This document shows, one piece after another, positions 1 to 7,805 of a stretch of 64,000 bases of DNA. Within the stretch, counting starts at the first letter, position 1, and each line of letters begins with the position of its first letter. The stretch covers positions 1 to 64,000 of the IMG/VR virus record IMGVR_UViG_3300027793_000084; one strand, given 5' to 3'. Both the position numbers and the translations under genes were made by a program. Under the pieces are notes generated by a model that saw only the letters and a list, made by a program, of their open reading frames with translations, did no database searches and was not told where the DNA came from. The DNA comes from a virus.

Positions 1-647
1 GTACTTTCTATATATGAAATATTATTCAATATCAAATTTCCATTTATAGTTAAGTTATCAGTCTGATTATCCATCCTACACCAACCATTCAAAGTGAGAT
101 CACCATTTATAACGAGTGGGCTATACGATGTTCCGATAACTATCACATTCCAATTATTATCATTACATATTATATTTCCATTAAAGATTCCACCACCTAT
201 ATAAAAACCATCATTAATGGTGGTAGCATTAAAAATACAATCTCCATTAACAATAACATCCTGATATATGGTACCACTACCAGTAAAAACACAATTTCCA
301 TTTATGGTTGTATTAAGGGACAAAGTCGTATTATTTAAATAGCAAGTATTATTTATTGTGATTGTTATGTCTATAAGATCTACGAACCAGTTGGATGAAA
401 TATCAATAGTTAAATTATTTATTACTATGTTTGGTCCATTATTATAAATAATAAAACTACTATAAGGATAGTTTGGGTCTTGATCTTTAATTATAACATC
501 ATCAGAACTTGATGGTAAAGTTGAGGCTGGAACAGAATAAACATTGGTTTCAGCATTATAGCTCATCCACCAATTACCAAGACTATTCCAGTCGATGTAA
601 CCATAATCATCTTCTAGATTGGTAGCATACAAATAAAATGTTGCCAT
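1..647 (-). CDS. Beta-solenoid tail-fibre-like protein, partial (runs off window)
   Basis: The reading frame opens at an ATG at 645-647 and stays open to base 1, so the C-terminus lies outside the window. The protein has many short Asn/Thr/Ile repeats of the type INGNxxxN, which suggest a parallel beta-helix as in phage tail fibres or spikes. It is a near-copy of the next gene: bases 1-647 match 995-1620 with small indels, including an insertion near residues 14-16 and a variable stretch near residue 55. It probably belongs to the virion adhesin region; the receptor is unknown. Confidence 0.7.
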   Translation of the reverse strand, partial: MATFYLYATNLEDDYGYIDWNSLGNWWMSYNAETNVYSVPASTLPSSSDDVIIKDQDPNYPYSSFIIYNNGPNIVINNLTIDISSNWFVDLIDITITINNTCYLNNTTLSLNTTINGNCVFTGSGTIYQDVIVNGDCIFNATTINDGFYIGGGIFNGNIICNDNNWNVIVIGTSYSPLVINGDLTLNGWCRMDNQTDNLTINGNLILNNISYIES

Positions 648-654
648 AATTCTT

Positions 655-1620
655 CTATGCTATTGCTAGCATACCTCCATTAATACCACCCGGTATTGGA
701 TATGGTGTTCTATTAGTATATTCAATATATTCTACTACAGACGATGATTCTTGATAACTTGAGTCTTTAAACAAAGCAATACCATAAATTATTCCATTAT
801 GGTGAGAACTATGATTAAAAACACAATCTCCGGTTATAGTACCACCACCTATAGAATAACCATTAAAAACACAATTTCCCGTTATAGTACCACCATTGTT
901 AGAATAATCATTAAAAACACAATTTCCGGTTATAGTACCATAATTGCTAGAATAATCATTAAAAGTGATAGTTCCATCATTAACAGTAAGTGTAGTACTT
1001 TCTATATATGAAATATTATTCAATATCAAATTTCCATTTATAGTTAAGTTATCAGTCTGATTATCCATCCTACACCAACCATTCAAAGTGAGATCACCAT
1101 TTATAACGAGTGGGCTATACGCTGCTCCGATAATTATCGTATTCCAATTATTATCATTACATATTATATTTCCATTAATGATTCCACCACCTATATAAAA
1201 ACCATTATAGACATCATTAGCATTAAAAATACAATCTCCATTAACAATAACATCTTGATATATGGTAGCACTACCAGTAAAAACACAATTTCCATTTATG
1301 GTTGTATTAGGAGACAAAGTCGTATTATTTAAATAGCAAGTATTATTTATTGTGATTGTTATGTTTTCAAGATATGCGTACTGGTTGGATGAAATATCAA
1401 TAGTTAAATTATTTATTACTATGTTTGGTCCATTATTACCAATAGAGATAGATAGAGTTTGATCTTTAATTATAACATCATCAGAACTTGATGGTAAAGT
1501 TGAGGCTGGAACAGAATAAACATTGGTTTCAGCATTATAGCTCATCCACCAATTACCAAGACTATTCCAGTTGATGTAACCATCTTCTAGATTGGTAGCA
1601 TACAAATAAAATGTTGCCAT
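655..1620 (-). CDS. Beta-solenoid tail-fibre-like protein
   Basis: 321 residues. After a unique N-terminus of about 50 residues the chain consists of repeated units such as ITGNCVFN and INGNxxxN, each about 15-18 residues, typical of stacked beta-strands in a right-handed beta-helix. Near residues 225-270 three units are almost identical (TITGNCVFN followed by Tyr/Ser/Gly-rich turns), which points to recent unit duplication. No catalytic motif or signal peptide is visible. Its 5' two-thirds are duplicated in the partial gene downstream. A role as tail fibre or baseplate decoration is inferred from the fold pattern and the neighbours. Confidence 0.65.
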   Translation of the reverse strand: MATFYLYATNLEDGYINWNSLGNWWMSYNAETNVYSVPASTLPSSSDDVIIKDQTLSISIGNNGPNIVINNLTIDISSNQYAYLENITITINNTCYLNNTTLSPNTTINGNCVFTGSATIYQDVIVNGDCIFNANDVYNGFYIGGGIINGNIICNDNNWNTIIIGAAYSPLVINGDLTLNGWCRMDNQTDNLTINGNLILNNISYIESTTLTVNDGTITFNDYSSNYGTITGNCVFNDYSNNGGTITGNCVFNGYSIGGGTITGDCVFNHSSHHNGIIYGIALFKDSSYQESSSVVEYIEYTNRTPYPIPGGINGGMLAIA

Positions 1621-1630
1621 AATTTTTAAA

Positions 1631-1933
1631 CTATCTAGTTGGAGGCTTAAATAATTTTTCTAGACTACTTTTAATATCATCCCCAAGCAACTCTAATACT
1701 CTATTTTCTAATTGGGTTTGGGTATAATCACCTACAGTATCATAATCTTGTTTTGTCCATACAACCAAGGGAAAAGGACATGGTTTAATTTTAACAATAA
1801 CATTTTTATTTTTTACATCATCAATAATTATTAAACTAAGTTCTTTAATTATTATGGGATTTTGAACTCGCACTTCTCCATCGGCTCTTATAATAGTTGG
1901 TGGCTGAATAGTAATAGGATTTGATAAATTCAT
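1631..1933 (-). CDS. Hypothetical protein in tail-fibre region
   Basis: 100 residues, not recognised. The ATG at 1931-1933 follows a good ribosome site (AAGGAG). The N-terminal half is rich in Ile/Pro/Val with an apparent PIxI repeat; the C-terminal half looks helical and charged. It sits between the beta-solenoid genes and a small structural-type gene, so it may be a fibre adaptor or chaperone; this is context only. Confidence 0.55.
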   Translation of the reverse strand: MNLSNPITIQPPTIIRADGEVRVQNPIIIKELSLIIIDDVKNKNVIVKIKPCPFPLVVWTKQDYDTVGDYTQTQLENRVLELLGDDIKSSLEKLFKPPTR

Positions 1934-1961
1934 AAAATCTCCTTATTATATTATGTAAATT

Positions 1962-2441
1962 TTAGTAACCGGGTACAAATGCTACAATATCCCATTTGTC
2001 ACGACCAGCATGATATGTGGCACCAAGAATATCCATAACGCCACTCCCGCCACTAAAAGGGAGTGGATTGGTTGCGCTAGATGGAATCTTAAATTTATTT
2101 CCAAGACTTAATATTCTATTACCAGTATTATCTTGACGTATTCTCCACCTTAATGTTTGACCATTTGTTGGATTGGTTGGATTGGTTAATAGTCCACTAC
2201 CAGTTAATGTTAGATCAAAAATGCCACCAGAACTAGCATCAGTATTAATATTTCCACTAACACTACCAAGATTAATAACTGTAAAACTAGGCGATCCTAC
2301 ACCAATAGCGTTACTAATTTCACTCAAACTAATTTTTTTAGTAACTCCACCACCAGATGGATCATCCATAAAAATGAAAATATCATCATTAGTTAAATTA
2401 CCAGAGCCTTCTGGAAGTTCATTTATTCTTACAATTCCCAT
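1962..2441 (-). CDS. Phage structural (tail-fibre-type) protein
   Basis: 159 residues. The N-terminus has the pattern INELPEGSGNLTNDDIFIFM, followed by DDPSGGGVTKKISLSEI. This pattern is widespread at the start of tail-fibre and virion-surface proteins of marine and freshwater phages (recalled, not searched). The rest is Gly/Asn/Ser/Thr-rich and beta-prone. No enzymatic motif. The gene is packed against its neighbours, three bases from the upstream stop, in the virion block. Confidence 0.6.
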   Translation of the reverse strand: MGIVRINELPEGSGNLTNDDIFIFMDDPSGGGVTKKISLSEISNAIGVGSPSFTVINLGSVSGNINTDASSGGIFDLTLTGSGLLTNPTNPTNGQTLRWRIRQDNTGNRILSLGNKFKIPSSATNPLPFSGGSGVMDILGATYHAGRDKWDIVAFVPGY

Positions 2442-2443
2442 AA

Positions 2444-2656
2444 TTAGGTTCCTATCACGTTAGAGTTACCTAGACCATAATAGTAGCTTGGATCATCAAA
2501 TCTAGCATCATATTTATTTTGTATATCCGCTATAGCTGGAGTGTTCTTAACATTAGTATCTAGTGTGGAATATTCTCCAGTTCTAGTGCAAGAAACGAGA
2601 ACTGTACCATTTTTAATGGGATTAGCCGATACGATTTTATTAATGTCATTAGCCAT
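2444..2656 (-). CDS. Small virion-region protein
   Basis: 70 residues, not recognised. Low in Lys/Arg clusters, no membrane segment. The ATG at 2654-2656 lies 29 nt downstream of a class B promoter box (2685-2698), so this gene likely heads a late transcript covering the fibre genes. Confidence 0.55.
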   Translation of the reverse strand: MANDINKIVSANPIKNGTVLVSCTRTGEYSTLDTNVKNTPAIADIQNKYDARFDDPSYYYGLGNSNVIGT

Positions 2657-2684
2657 ATTTTTACCTTTATTCTAGTGAGTTATA

Positions 2685-2698
2685 GTATAATACACCTA
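2685..2698 (-). promoter_or_regulatory. Class B promoter box (GGTGTATTATAC)
   Basis: Minus-strand CTAGGTGTATTATAC, one of twelve GGTGTA boxes in this window that precede genes on the same strand. It overlaps the stop codon of the upstream gene and lies 29 nt before the next ATG. Confidence 0.55.
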
Positions 2699-3013
2699 GC
2701 GATCTATTCTATCTTCAAGAGCCTCTAGTGTTTTACCAAGAGTGGCTATTTGAATTTTAAGTTCGTTCATAACTTCAGTATTACGCTGAAGTGCTGATGC
2801 AAATGCCGCTTGAGTCTCTTTATTACTAGCTAATCTTTCCATAATAAACTGACGATCTTGAAGATAAGGACTTTCATTTTTGATGAGTTGAGCCACTTCG
2901 CTTTTGGTTACCATATTGCGGCCTATAGCCACCCAAAACCCCATCATAGTCACAATAATACCAATACTAGTTGTTGCAATATTTTCCCAAAAATGAATAA
3001 TAGTTTCACTCAT
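2696..3013 (-). CDS. Membrane-anchored coiled-coil protein
   Basis: 105 residues from the ATG at 3011-3013, chosen because GGAGAAG sits just upstream; a longer frame begins at a TTG or at another ATG 12 nt earlier. One transmembrane helix lies near residues 8-27 (TTSIGIIVTMMGFWVAI), followed by a charged amphipathic or coiled-coil region to the C-terminus. The layout resembles small phage membrane or lysis-accessory proteins, but nothing specific is recognised. Confidence 0.6.
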   Translation of the reverse strand: MSETIIHFWENIATTSIGIIVTMMGFWVAIGRNMVTKSEVAQLIKNESPYLQDRQFIMERLASNKETQAAFASALQRNTEVMNELKIQIATLGKTLEALEDRIDR

Positions 3014-3030
3014 AGGCTTCTCCATAACTA

Positions 3031-3076
3031 AATAAGCCAACGACACCTTCAAGTATCATTGGCTTATTATGTGTCG
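3031..3076 (-). promoter_or_regulatory. Possible H-type pseudoknot in the 5' leader
   Basis: On the minus strand CGACAC (3071-3076) can pair with GTGTCG (3041-3046), while AATAAGCCAA (3059-3068) can pair with TTGGCTTATT (3031-3040). The stems interleave rather than nest, giving an H-type pseudoknot of 6 and 10 bp, 18-25 nt before the start of the downstream gene. A simple 10-bp hairpin is the alternative. Confidence 0.45.
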
Positions 3077-3098
3077 TTAAAGTTAATAGTGTTGATTA

Positions 3099-3665
3099 TC
3101 AGCCGTTGGTTTTATTCTTATAGTTATCATTAACTGGAACCTTGGAACCTGTGCGATATGTTAGTTCACCAGGAACACTAAGTGTAGGATTAGCAGCCTC
3201 ATCACTAGCAAAACTAATGGTTTGAGCGGCAGGATAATTACTATCCCATTTACCAGTTACCCTATTGTACTTGTTAGCTCTAATAGCTGTTGTAAATAGT
3301 ACAGACTTATTATTCTCAACTTTATTGATACTACGCTTAACACCATCATTAGCGGGAGATTTGATAACATTAGTATCAACACCGGCTAGTTCTGTGGTAA
3401 CTAAACTACTAATCGGCTTAACGTGGTTGTGAGCAAAAGTGCCAGCACTAACTGCTTTGCCAGCATAGTCTTTTTCTGTTACAGAGTCAGGAACTACCCT
3501 GGATCCAAAAGCATCAACAACTGGTCTAACTGTGTTAACATTTTCTACAACATTAGATGTTGATGTTCCGTTAGCTCTCATTGTGCCGTGATTATTGCTA
3601 GCTTCAACTATAGCGCCATATGGCGAAACTGTGGTAGCACTACCATTTACTTGAGCTGTTGCCAT
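3099..3665 (-). CDS. Putative virion structural protein
   Basis: 188 residues, rich in Thr, Ser, Asn, Ala and Val with few charged clusters, like phage decoration or fibre proteins. No catalytic motif or membrane segment. The ATG follows the ribosome site TATGGAG, 38 nt downstream of a class B promoter box (3703-3713), which fits late expression. No family is recognised. Confidence 0.5.
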   Translation of the reverse strand: MATAQVNGSATTVSPYGAIVEASNNHGTMRANGTSTSNVVENVNTVRPVVDAFGSRVVPDSVTEKDYAGKAVSAGTFAHNHVKPISSLVTTELAGVDTNVIKSPANDGVKRSINKVENNKSVLFTTAIRANKYNRVTGKWDSNYPAAQTISFASDEAANPTLSVPGELTYRTGSKVPVNDNYKNKTNG

Positions 3666-3702
3666 TATTATACTCCATATTAAAGAATTTTGTGGAACAA
3701 CA

Positions 3703-3713
3703 GGTTATACACC
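3703..3713 (-). promoter_or_regulatory. Class B promoter box (GGTGTATAACC)
   Basis: Minus-strand GTGGTGTATAACC immediately after the upstream gene and 38 nt before the ATG of the putative structural gene. Same core as the other class B boxes. Confidence 0.55.
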
Positions 3714-3714
3714 A

Positions 3715-4383
3715 CTATTTATGTTTAAGGCCAGAATTAAAAGCTACAAAATTTTTCAAACTATGAACTGAGGTTGTTCTAAACCCAAATAGGCCAGATT
3801 TAATCATAGTATCAAAATGTTTATCGCACCATACGTTACCAGTGGAAATAATATTTAGGTCTTTTGAGTTTTGATATAGAAAAACGGATGCTAGTATATT
3901 ATCGGCTAAATTATCAAGAAAGAAATTTGTTGATGGAAAAACATACGTTATCTTGAAACTCTCAAATATCTCACAAATTTTCTTTAAACAGTGGTGGTCG
4001 AAAGTTCTATATTCTAGTATATATCGAGGTTGAATATTATTAGTAGAACAAAATTCCATCGCATATTTGATATCGTCTCTTATTTTATCATACCTCCTAT
4101 TTGCTGCTAAATTCTGTGGCATAGCAATATCCACGAAGTTTATACCAATCTTAGATGCTTGCTCAACAGAAAATCGCCGTGTTTTACTATCAGAAATGCC
4201 TAACGGATAATCAATCAGGCAAGATAGACTGATACGGTCAGTAGGAACCAGATTTTTAATTCCTTTGATTAAATAGTACGGAGCTGTTATGCTATTAATA
4301 GGATATTGAATTATTTCAGTGACTATATTTTTAGAGTCAATATCATTAATATCAGTATCTATAAAAGCAAAATCAATATACAT
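3715..4383 (-). CDS. DeoC-like aldolase-fold protein, probably inactive
   Basis: 222 residues that resemble the TIM-barrel class I aldolases of the DeoC family: an IDYPLG strand near 57-62, an INFVDIAM strand near 80-87, and a helix then IxPRYILE strand near 115-125. In active DeoC the Schiff-base lysine is in a VKTSTGF-type strand; here the matching strand reads VFPSTNF, so the lysine is absent. The gene is one base from a ClpP-like gene within the virion block. A structural or sugar-phosphate-binding role is possible. Family placement is from remembered motif patterns. Confidence 0.5.
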   Translation of the reverse strand: MYIDFAFIDTDINDIDSKNIVTEIIQYPINSITAPYYLIKGIKNLVPTDRISLSCLIDYPLGISDSKTRRFSVEQASKIGINFVDIAMPQNLAANRRYDKIRDDIKYAMEFCSTNNIQPRYILEYRTFDHHCLKKICEIFESFKITYVFPSTNFFLDNLADNILASVFLYQNSKDLNIISTGNVWCDKHFDTMIKSGLFGFRTTSVHSLKNFVAFNSGLKHK

Positions 4384-4384
4384 G

Positions 4385-5068
4385 CTATTTTGATTTCTTC
4401 ATTAAGTTTTTGATATATTCTATGTTGGGATATTTTTTTGTGCCTAATACTCCATCAGCAAAACCATATCTTACGGCCTCGTCCGATGTTAGTATCCAAT
4501 CTCTTTTTGTGGCTAACTGACTCACAATATGTTTTCGTACCATCATTCTTTTCCAATTTTTTTCTTTACATATAATACTATTCATACACTTTTCAGTGAA
4601 TATATCGATCATCTTTTCGCTCTCTTTTTCACTCCACTGTACTGTGCTTAAAGCGGCCTTGTGTTCGTTATCAATACTAAGTGATCCATAATGGATCAAA
4701 AAATTAGTATTTTGTGTTAGAATTCTCAGGTCTGCCGCTTGCAATAGTACACTACTACTAGATTCAACTTTAGCAGTAGCGACTATAATAACTTTGCTTT
4801 TGCTGGCTCGTATAGAATCATAAATGCCCAAACAATCTTGCCAGTCGCCGCCAGGCAAATGCATATGCACAAGAATGGGTTCTAATGATATGCTGTTAAG
4901 GTAGCGTAGGTTTTTTTCAAATACTATTGCTGATCTATAATCAACGCCAGCCTCATCAGATTCATCAGACATATATGAGTGTAGATATATCTCTCTATTA
5001 TTTAGATCAATATTATAATCATGAATAGTATTAAGAAGAGTGAAGTCATTGTTGGTAACATTTGTCAT
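4385..5068 (-). CDS. ClpP-like serine protease (head-maturation type)
   Basis: 227 residues with a ClpP/crotonase fold. An HLPGGD turn (70-75) precedes the nucleophile loop with SSSS (103-106); the catalytic His is in FLIHYGS (His126), and RDWILTSDEA near 189-198 matches the ClpP segment carrying the Asp. Phage ClpP-like enzymes usually mature the procapsid. Here the gene sits next to the DeoC-like gene and near likely head genes. The exact serine is uncertain because four follow one another. Confidence 0.8.
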   Translation of the reverse strand: MTNVTNNDFTLLNTIHDYNIDLNNREIYLHSYMSDESDEAGVDYRSAIVFEKNLRYLNSISLEPILVHMHLPGGDWQDCLGIYDSIRASKSKVIIVATAKVESSSSVLLQAADLRILTQNTNFLIHYGSLSIDNEHKAALSTVQWSEKESEKMIDIFTEKCMNSIICKEKNWKRMMVRKHIVSQLATKRDWILTSDEAVRYGFADGVLGTKKYPNIEYIKNLMKKSK

Positions 5069-5072
5069 ATAT

Positions 5073-5507
5073 TTATTGATTCAAACTTTCATTAATAGTA
5101 TTAATAACTTCGGAGTCATTAAAACATTTACCTATGGCTATTCTGAATCGGTATCTAGTAAAGATATCTAATATCTCAACCCCGTCACACTGCTCAATAA
5201 TATTTTTAATCTTATTGGATATACTAAAATTAGTATGACCTAACCAAAAATTAAAAATTTTACCACTAGCAGTATGTTCGTTGTATGGGATAAGACCCAA
5301 TGGAGAGGCTATAACTTTTATAGGATTACGAGAAATAGGTTTATGTTCTTTGACTTTATCCTCGTCATCATCCTCTTCTGGATCACTATTAAGTATATTA
5401 TCCAGATCAGCTATATCATTATTATAATCAGTCCATTTAGCCTCGTCCATATCTTGACCAAACGGATCAACCCATTTTTCCCACATAATTAGTGGTTTAT
5501 TATCCAT
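5073..5507 (-). CDS. Conserved phage hypothetical protein
   Basis: 144 residues. The N-terminal third is acidic (EEDDDED near 45-50), followed by a compact domain with ASPLGLIPYNEHTASGKIF and IFTRYRFRIAIGK. I associate this domain with uncharacterised proteins of T4-like and other large phages but know no function for it. It lies between the ClpP-like gene and the sigma-factor group and overlaps the next gene by a base. Confidence 0.55.
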   Translation of the reverse strand: MDNKPLIMWEKWVDPFGQDMDEAKWTDYNNDIADLDNILNSDPEEDDDEDKVKEHKPISRNPIKVIASPLGLIPYNEHTASGKIFNFWLGHTNFSISNKIKNIIEQCDGVEILDIFTRYRFRIAIGKCFNDSEVINTINESLNQ

Positions 5508-5875
5508 TATTCGCCCTTTGAATTGAAATGAGTTGGTTTAATAATCGGTTCATCATTGTTTTCAGATAATAAATTATCATTAATATGAGATGACCAGTCA
5601 GATATAACCTTCTGCACAAAAATATTATGATTGATATCTTGTTTAGAAATTTTTAGTAAAACATCTAAAATTAATTGTACATAATATCCTTCATTGATTA
5701 AAAATAACATAATACCAAGTTGTTTAGCACTTTCTAAGTCATCATTATTAATCGCTAATGATATATGGGATTGATTATTTTCATCAAGTTCAAATATTAA
5801 ATAATTAGACTTACTTTTTTGAGATTCTTTTTGTTGTTCTTTTTGTGTAAATAACGATTTTAGTTTTTGTAACAT
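5507..5875 (-). CDS. Hypothetical protein
   Basis: 122 residues from the ATG at 5873-5875, which overlaps the upstream stop region (TAAT/ATG) and is preferred to an upstream TTG. N-terminal 30 residues are Lys/Gln-rich, then a globular region containing ISLAINNDDL and a hydrophobic helix LGIMLFLINEGYYVQLIL. Not recognised. Confidence 0.5.
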   Translation of the reverse strand: MLQKLKSLFTQKEQQKESQKSKSNYLIFELDENNQSHISLAINNDDLESAKQLGIMLFLINEGYYVQLILDVLLKISKQDINHNIFVQKVISDWSSHINDNLLSENNDEPIIKPTHFNSKGE

Positions 5876-5876
5876 A

Positions 5877-6260
5877 TTATGATAGTTTTTGCATGGTTTC
5901 AAAAATAACCGGACTTAATCTATGTTCTTGTAGTGGATCAAAATCTATCCATTGTGCCTTAGAAGAATCTATGCTACTTTTATAGTCTATAATAAATCCA
6001 TATATAGTTTGTAAGATATGATCTTCTGTTTTTAATTTTGATGAATTAATATTAATTATCTGTGGTAATAATTCTAATTCATTCACAAAAATATATTGTC
6101 TTAGAAAATCAATAATACTCTGATTAATATTTGATGCTTGATCAATAGATAATTTAAAATTAGGTAATTCTATATCTTCAGATTTGATAGATAGTATACA
6201 TCTTTTATTCAAACCTGGATTAACACCGAACACTACACAACTAATATTTATTTCAAACAT
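5877..6260 (-). CDS. Hypothetical protein, possibly Nudix-fold relic
   Basis: 127 residues. The C-terminal WIDFDPLQEHRLSPVIFETM resembles the last strand and helix of Nudix hydrolases, but the Nudix box GxxxxxExxxxxxREUxEExGU is absent, so no activity is claimed. Overlaps the sigma-factor gene by 8 bases, so the two are translated together. Confidence 0.4.
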   Translation of the reverse strand: MFEINISCVVFGVNPGLNKRCILSIKSEDIELPNFKLSIDQASNINQSIIDFLRQYIFVNELELLPQIININSSKLKTEDHILQTIYGFIIDYKSSIDSSKAQWIDFDPLQEHRLSPVIFETMQKLS

Positions 6261-6909
6261 TAACTGTTTCCTTTATCATATTAATAGCTTTATTTAAACC
6301 CTGTCTAACTGCTTCTCGTGTTATACCATATTTTTGACCAATTTTTTCAAATGTGTAAGCCTCAAAGTAATATAGTTTGATATAGTCTTTTTGTCTAGGA
6401 GTTAAGCAGTCTAAGGAGAGTAGGGACTCAATCAGCTTTGTTAATTCTTCTTTGTCTTCTTTTTGAATCAAAATATCATCTGGGGACATCATCTTCTCAT
6501 CTTGTGTACAGTTATATACTGTGCTATCATCTGATTCGATTTCATGGTCCAAGGAAAAGAATTTTTTCTTAAATTTCTTGTCTTTTTTGTGATCTTTTGT
6601 TATATAGGTCTGAATAGCCCATAATGCACACTGATTTCGATAGGAGTATCTGGTCTTTTTTGTTCCTTTTTCATTTTGATAGTTTTCATCCCATCTCCAA
6701 TCTGCCATCATAATAGCATTAGCAACAGAGGATATAGCATCTTCATCCTTCAGCATTTTTGTTGATAATCCTTGATAAAACTGATTAGAAAATTTTGCTA
6801 TAGATTTTTTAGCCAGAGTCACATAGTGATCCAGACTATCGAAATTAATCTCCGAATGATCTTTATATCGAATTTTTTGATTACCAATACCATTTAATTG
6901 TAATAACAT
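6253..6909 (-). CDS. Phage RNA polymerase sigma factor (late-type)
   Basis: 218 residues of the sigma70 family, short like phage late sigma factors. A region-2-like helix set lies around residues 55-100 (SVANAIMMADW, YSYRNQCALWAIQTY). Region 4 is clear at the C-terminus: LTPRQKDYIKLYY, then the helix-turn-helix YTFEKIGQKYGITREAVRQ near 183-201. It would direct host core polymerase to phage promoters. The class B box (GGTGTAT) ahead of virion-side and endonuclease genes is its most plausible target; that link is inference. No anti-sigma or clamp partner is visible beside it. Confidence 0.8.
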   Translation of the reverse strand: MLLQLNGIGNQKIRYKDHSEINFDSLDHYVTLAKKSIAKFSNQFYQGLSTKMLKDEDAISSVANAIMMADWRWDENYQNEKGTKKTRYSYRNQCALWAIQTYITKDHKKDKKFKKKFFSLDHEIESDDSTVYNCTQDEKMMSPDDILIQKEDKEELTKLIESLLSLDCLTPRQKDYIKLYYFEAYTFEKIGQKYGITREAVRQGLNKAINMIKETVNV

Positions 6910-6918
6910 AATTTCTCC

Positions 6919-7230
6919 TTATTTAAGAATATCCTTTGGTACGCGCTTATGATAAATATCTAATACAATACTTTTGATATAGTCTCTAACAGCTTTTCTT
7001 TGATCTTCAGAATATCCTATATCGCAAGTGTCGTCTTTTGTTAAATTAAAATCTACCAAATATTGTCCTATAATTTTATCTATATCCTGATTAGATAAAT
7101 CAATACGGAACATTTGTTTGGATGCTATGTTTTGTAATTTATGAATTATATCATGATCAGCATCATACTTATGAAAATGCTGTAGTCTAAGAGATAACCA
7201 ATGTAGAAATTCACTATCAGATTCAAACAA
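6919..7230 (-). CDS. Hypothetical protein
   Basis: 103 residues, charged and predicted helical, no recognised motif. Located between the sigma factor and a KPGLW-type phage protein; the downstream ATG at 6909 is 10 bases away with AAGGAG before it. Possible structural or regulatory accessory. Confidence 0.5.
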   Translation of the reverse strand: MFESDSEFLHWLSLRLQHFHKYDADHDIIHKLQNIASKQMFRIDLSNQDIDKIIGQYLVDFNLTKDDTCDIGYSEDQRKAVRDYIKSIVLDIYHKRVPKDILK

Positions 7231-7243
7231 ACTATATTCCTAA

Positions 7244-7783
7244 TTACTTCTGAGCCTTTTTCCAGGATTCTGGATCTGGTCTATCTTTGTCGCCGGGTTT
7301 CGCTGGTTTATACTTTTTACCCATTCTTTCTTTTTTCTTTCGTATATTTTCCCAAAGACCGGGTTTGGATCCACTGATACTATTATCGTCTGCCTCGGAT
7401 ACAAACATCACAAAATCATGAATGGTCCTCATGTAGTCCTCTGTAATAGCAATTTTACCCTGTAGCCAGCTTTCTGTCAAGTTTTCCTTTACTGATGGAT
7501 TTTCCAGAGCCGCTAAAATAGCCTGACTATGGTTCATAATAGCCCTGAGCGATCCAACACTCATCTGATAAAAATCATTTTTGTATTCCATCATTTCCAT
7601 TTCTGGAGTTTCTTCCTCTGTTTCCTCAACTTCTGTAAAATCTGTATCATCATTTGCAGCTAATTTATTAACGTTTGTGATCAGTTCTTTTAGCATATCT
7701 CCGATATTAGATATTGTATATTCTGTTGTATTAGCTTTTGTATTATGTGTTTCTAATAGATGATCTATTTTGGGTTCTGACAT
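7244..7783 (-). CDS. Conserved phage protein with KPGLWxNIRKKK tail
   Basis: 179 residues from the ATG at 7781-7783, preceded by GGAG at 9 nt; the longer GTG frame is rejected. The middle is acidic (VEETEEETPEMEMM), then an all-helical domain (VGSLRAIMNHSQAI, WLQGKIAITEDYM). The C-terminus carries KPGLWENIRKKKERMGKKY and KPAKPGDKDRPDPESWKKAQ, a tail I recall from virion-cluster proteins of many environmental phages. A scaffold or head role is likely but unproven. Confidence 0.55.
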   Translation of the reverse strand: MSEPKIDHLLETHNTKANTTEYTISNIGDMLKELITNVNKLAANDDTDFTEVEETEEETPEMEMMEYKNDFYQMSVGSLRAIMNHSQAILAALENPSVKENLTESWLQGKIAITEDYMRTIHDFVMFVSEADDNSISGSKPGLWENIRKKKERMGKKYKPAKPGDKDRPDPESWKKAQK

Positions 7784-7805
7784 TTTTTGTATCTCCATTA
7801 ATAAT

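Noticed and set aside
799-1011. Plus-strand frame of regular repeats, and a CRISPR-like look at 810-960
   Set aside because: The periodicity comes from the repeated INGN/ITGN codons of the minus-strand beta-solenoid gene; unit lengths and spacers do not fit a CRISPR array.
5877-6260. Nudix hydrolase assignment
   Set aside because: The Nudix box is missing; only a loose C-terminal resemblance exists, so no activity was called.
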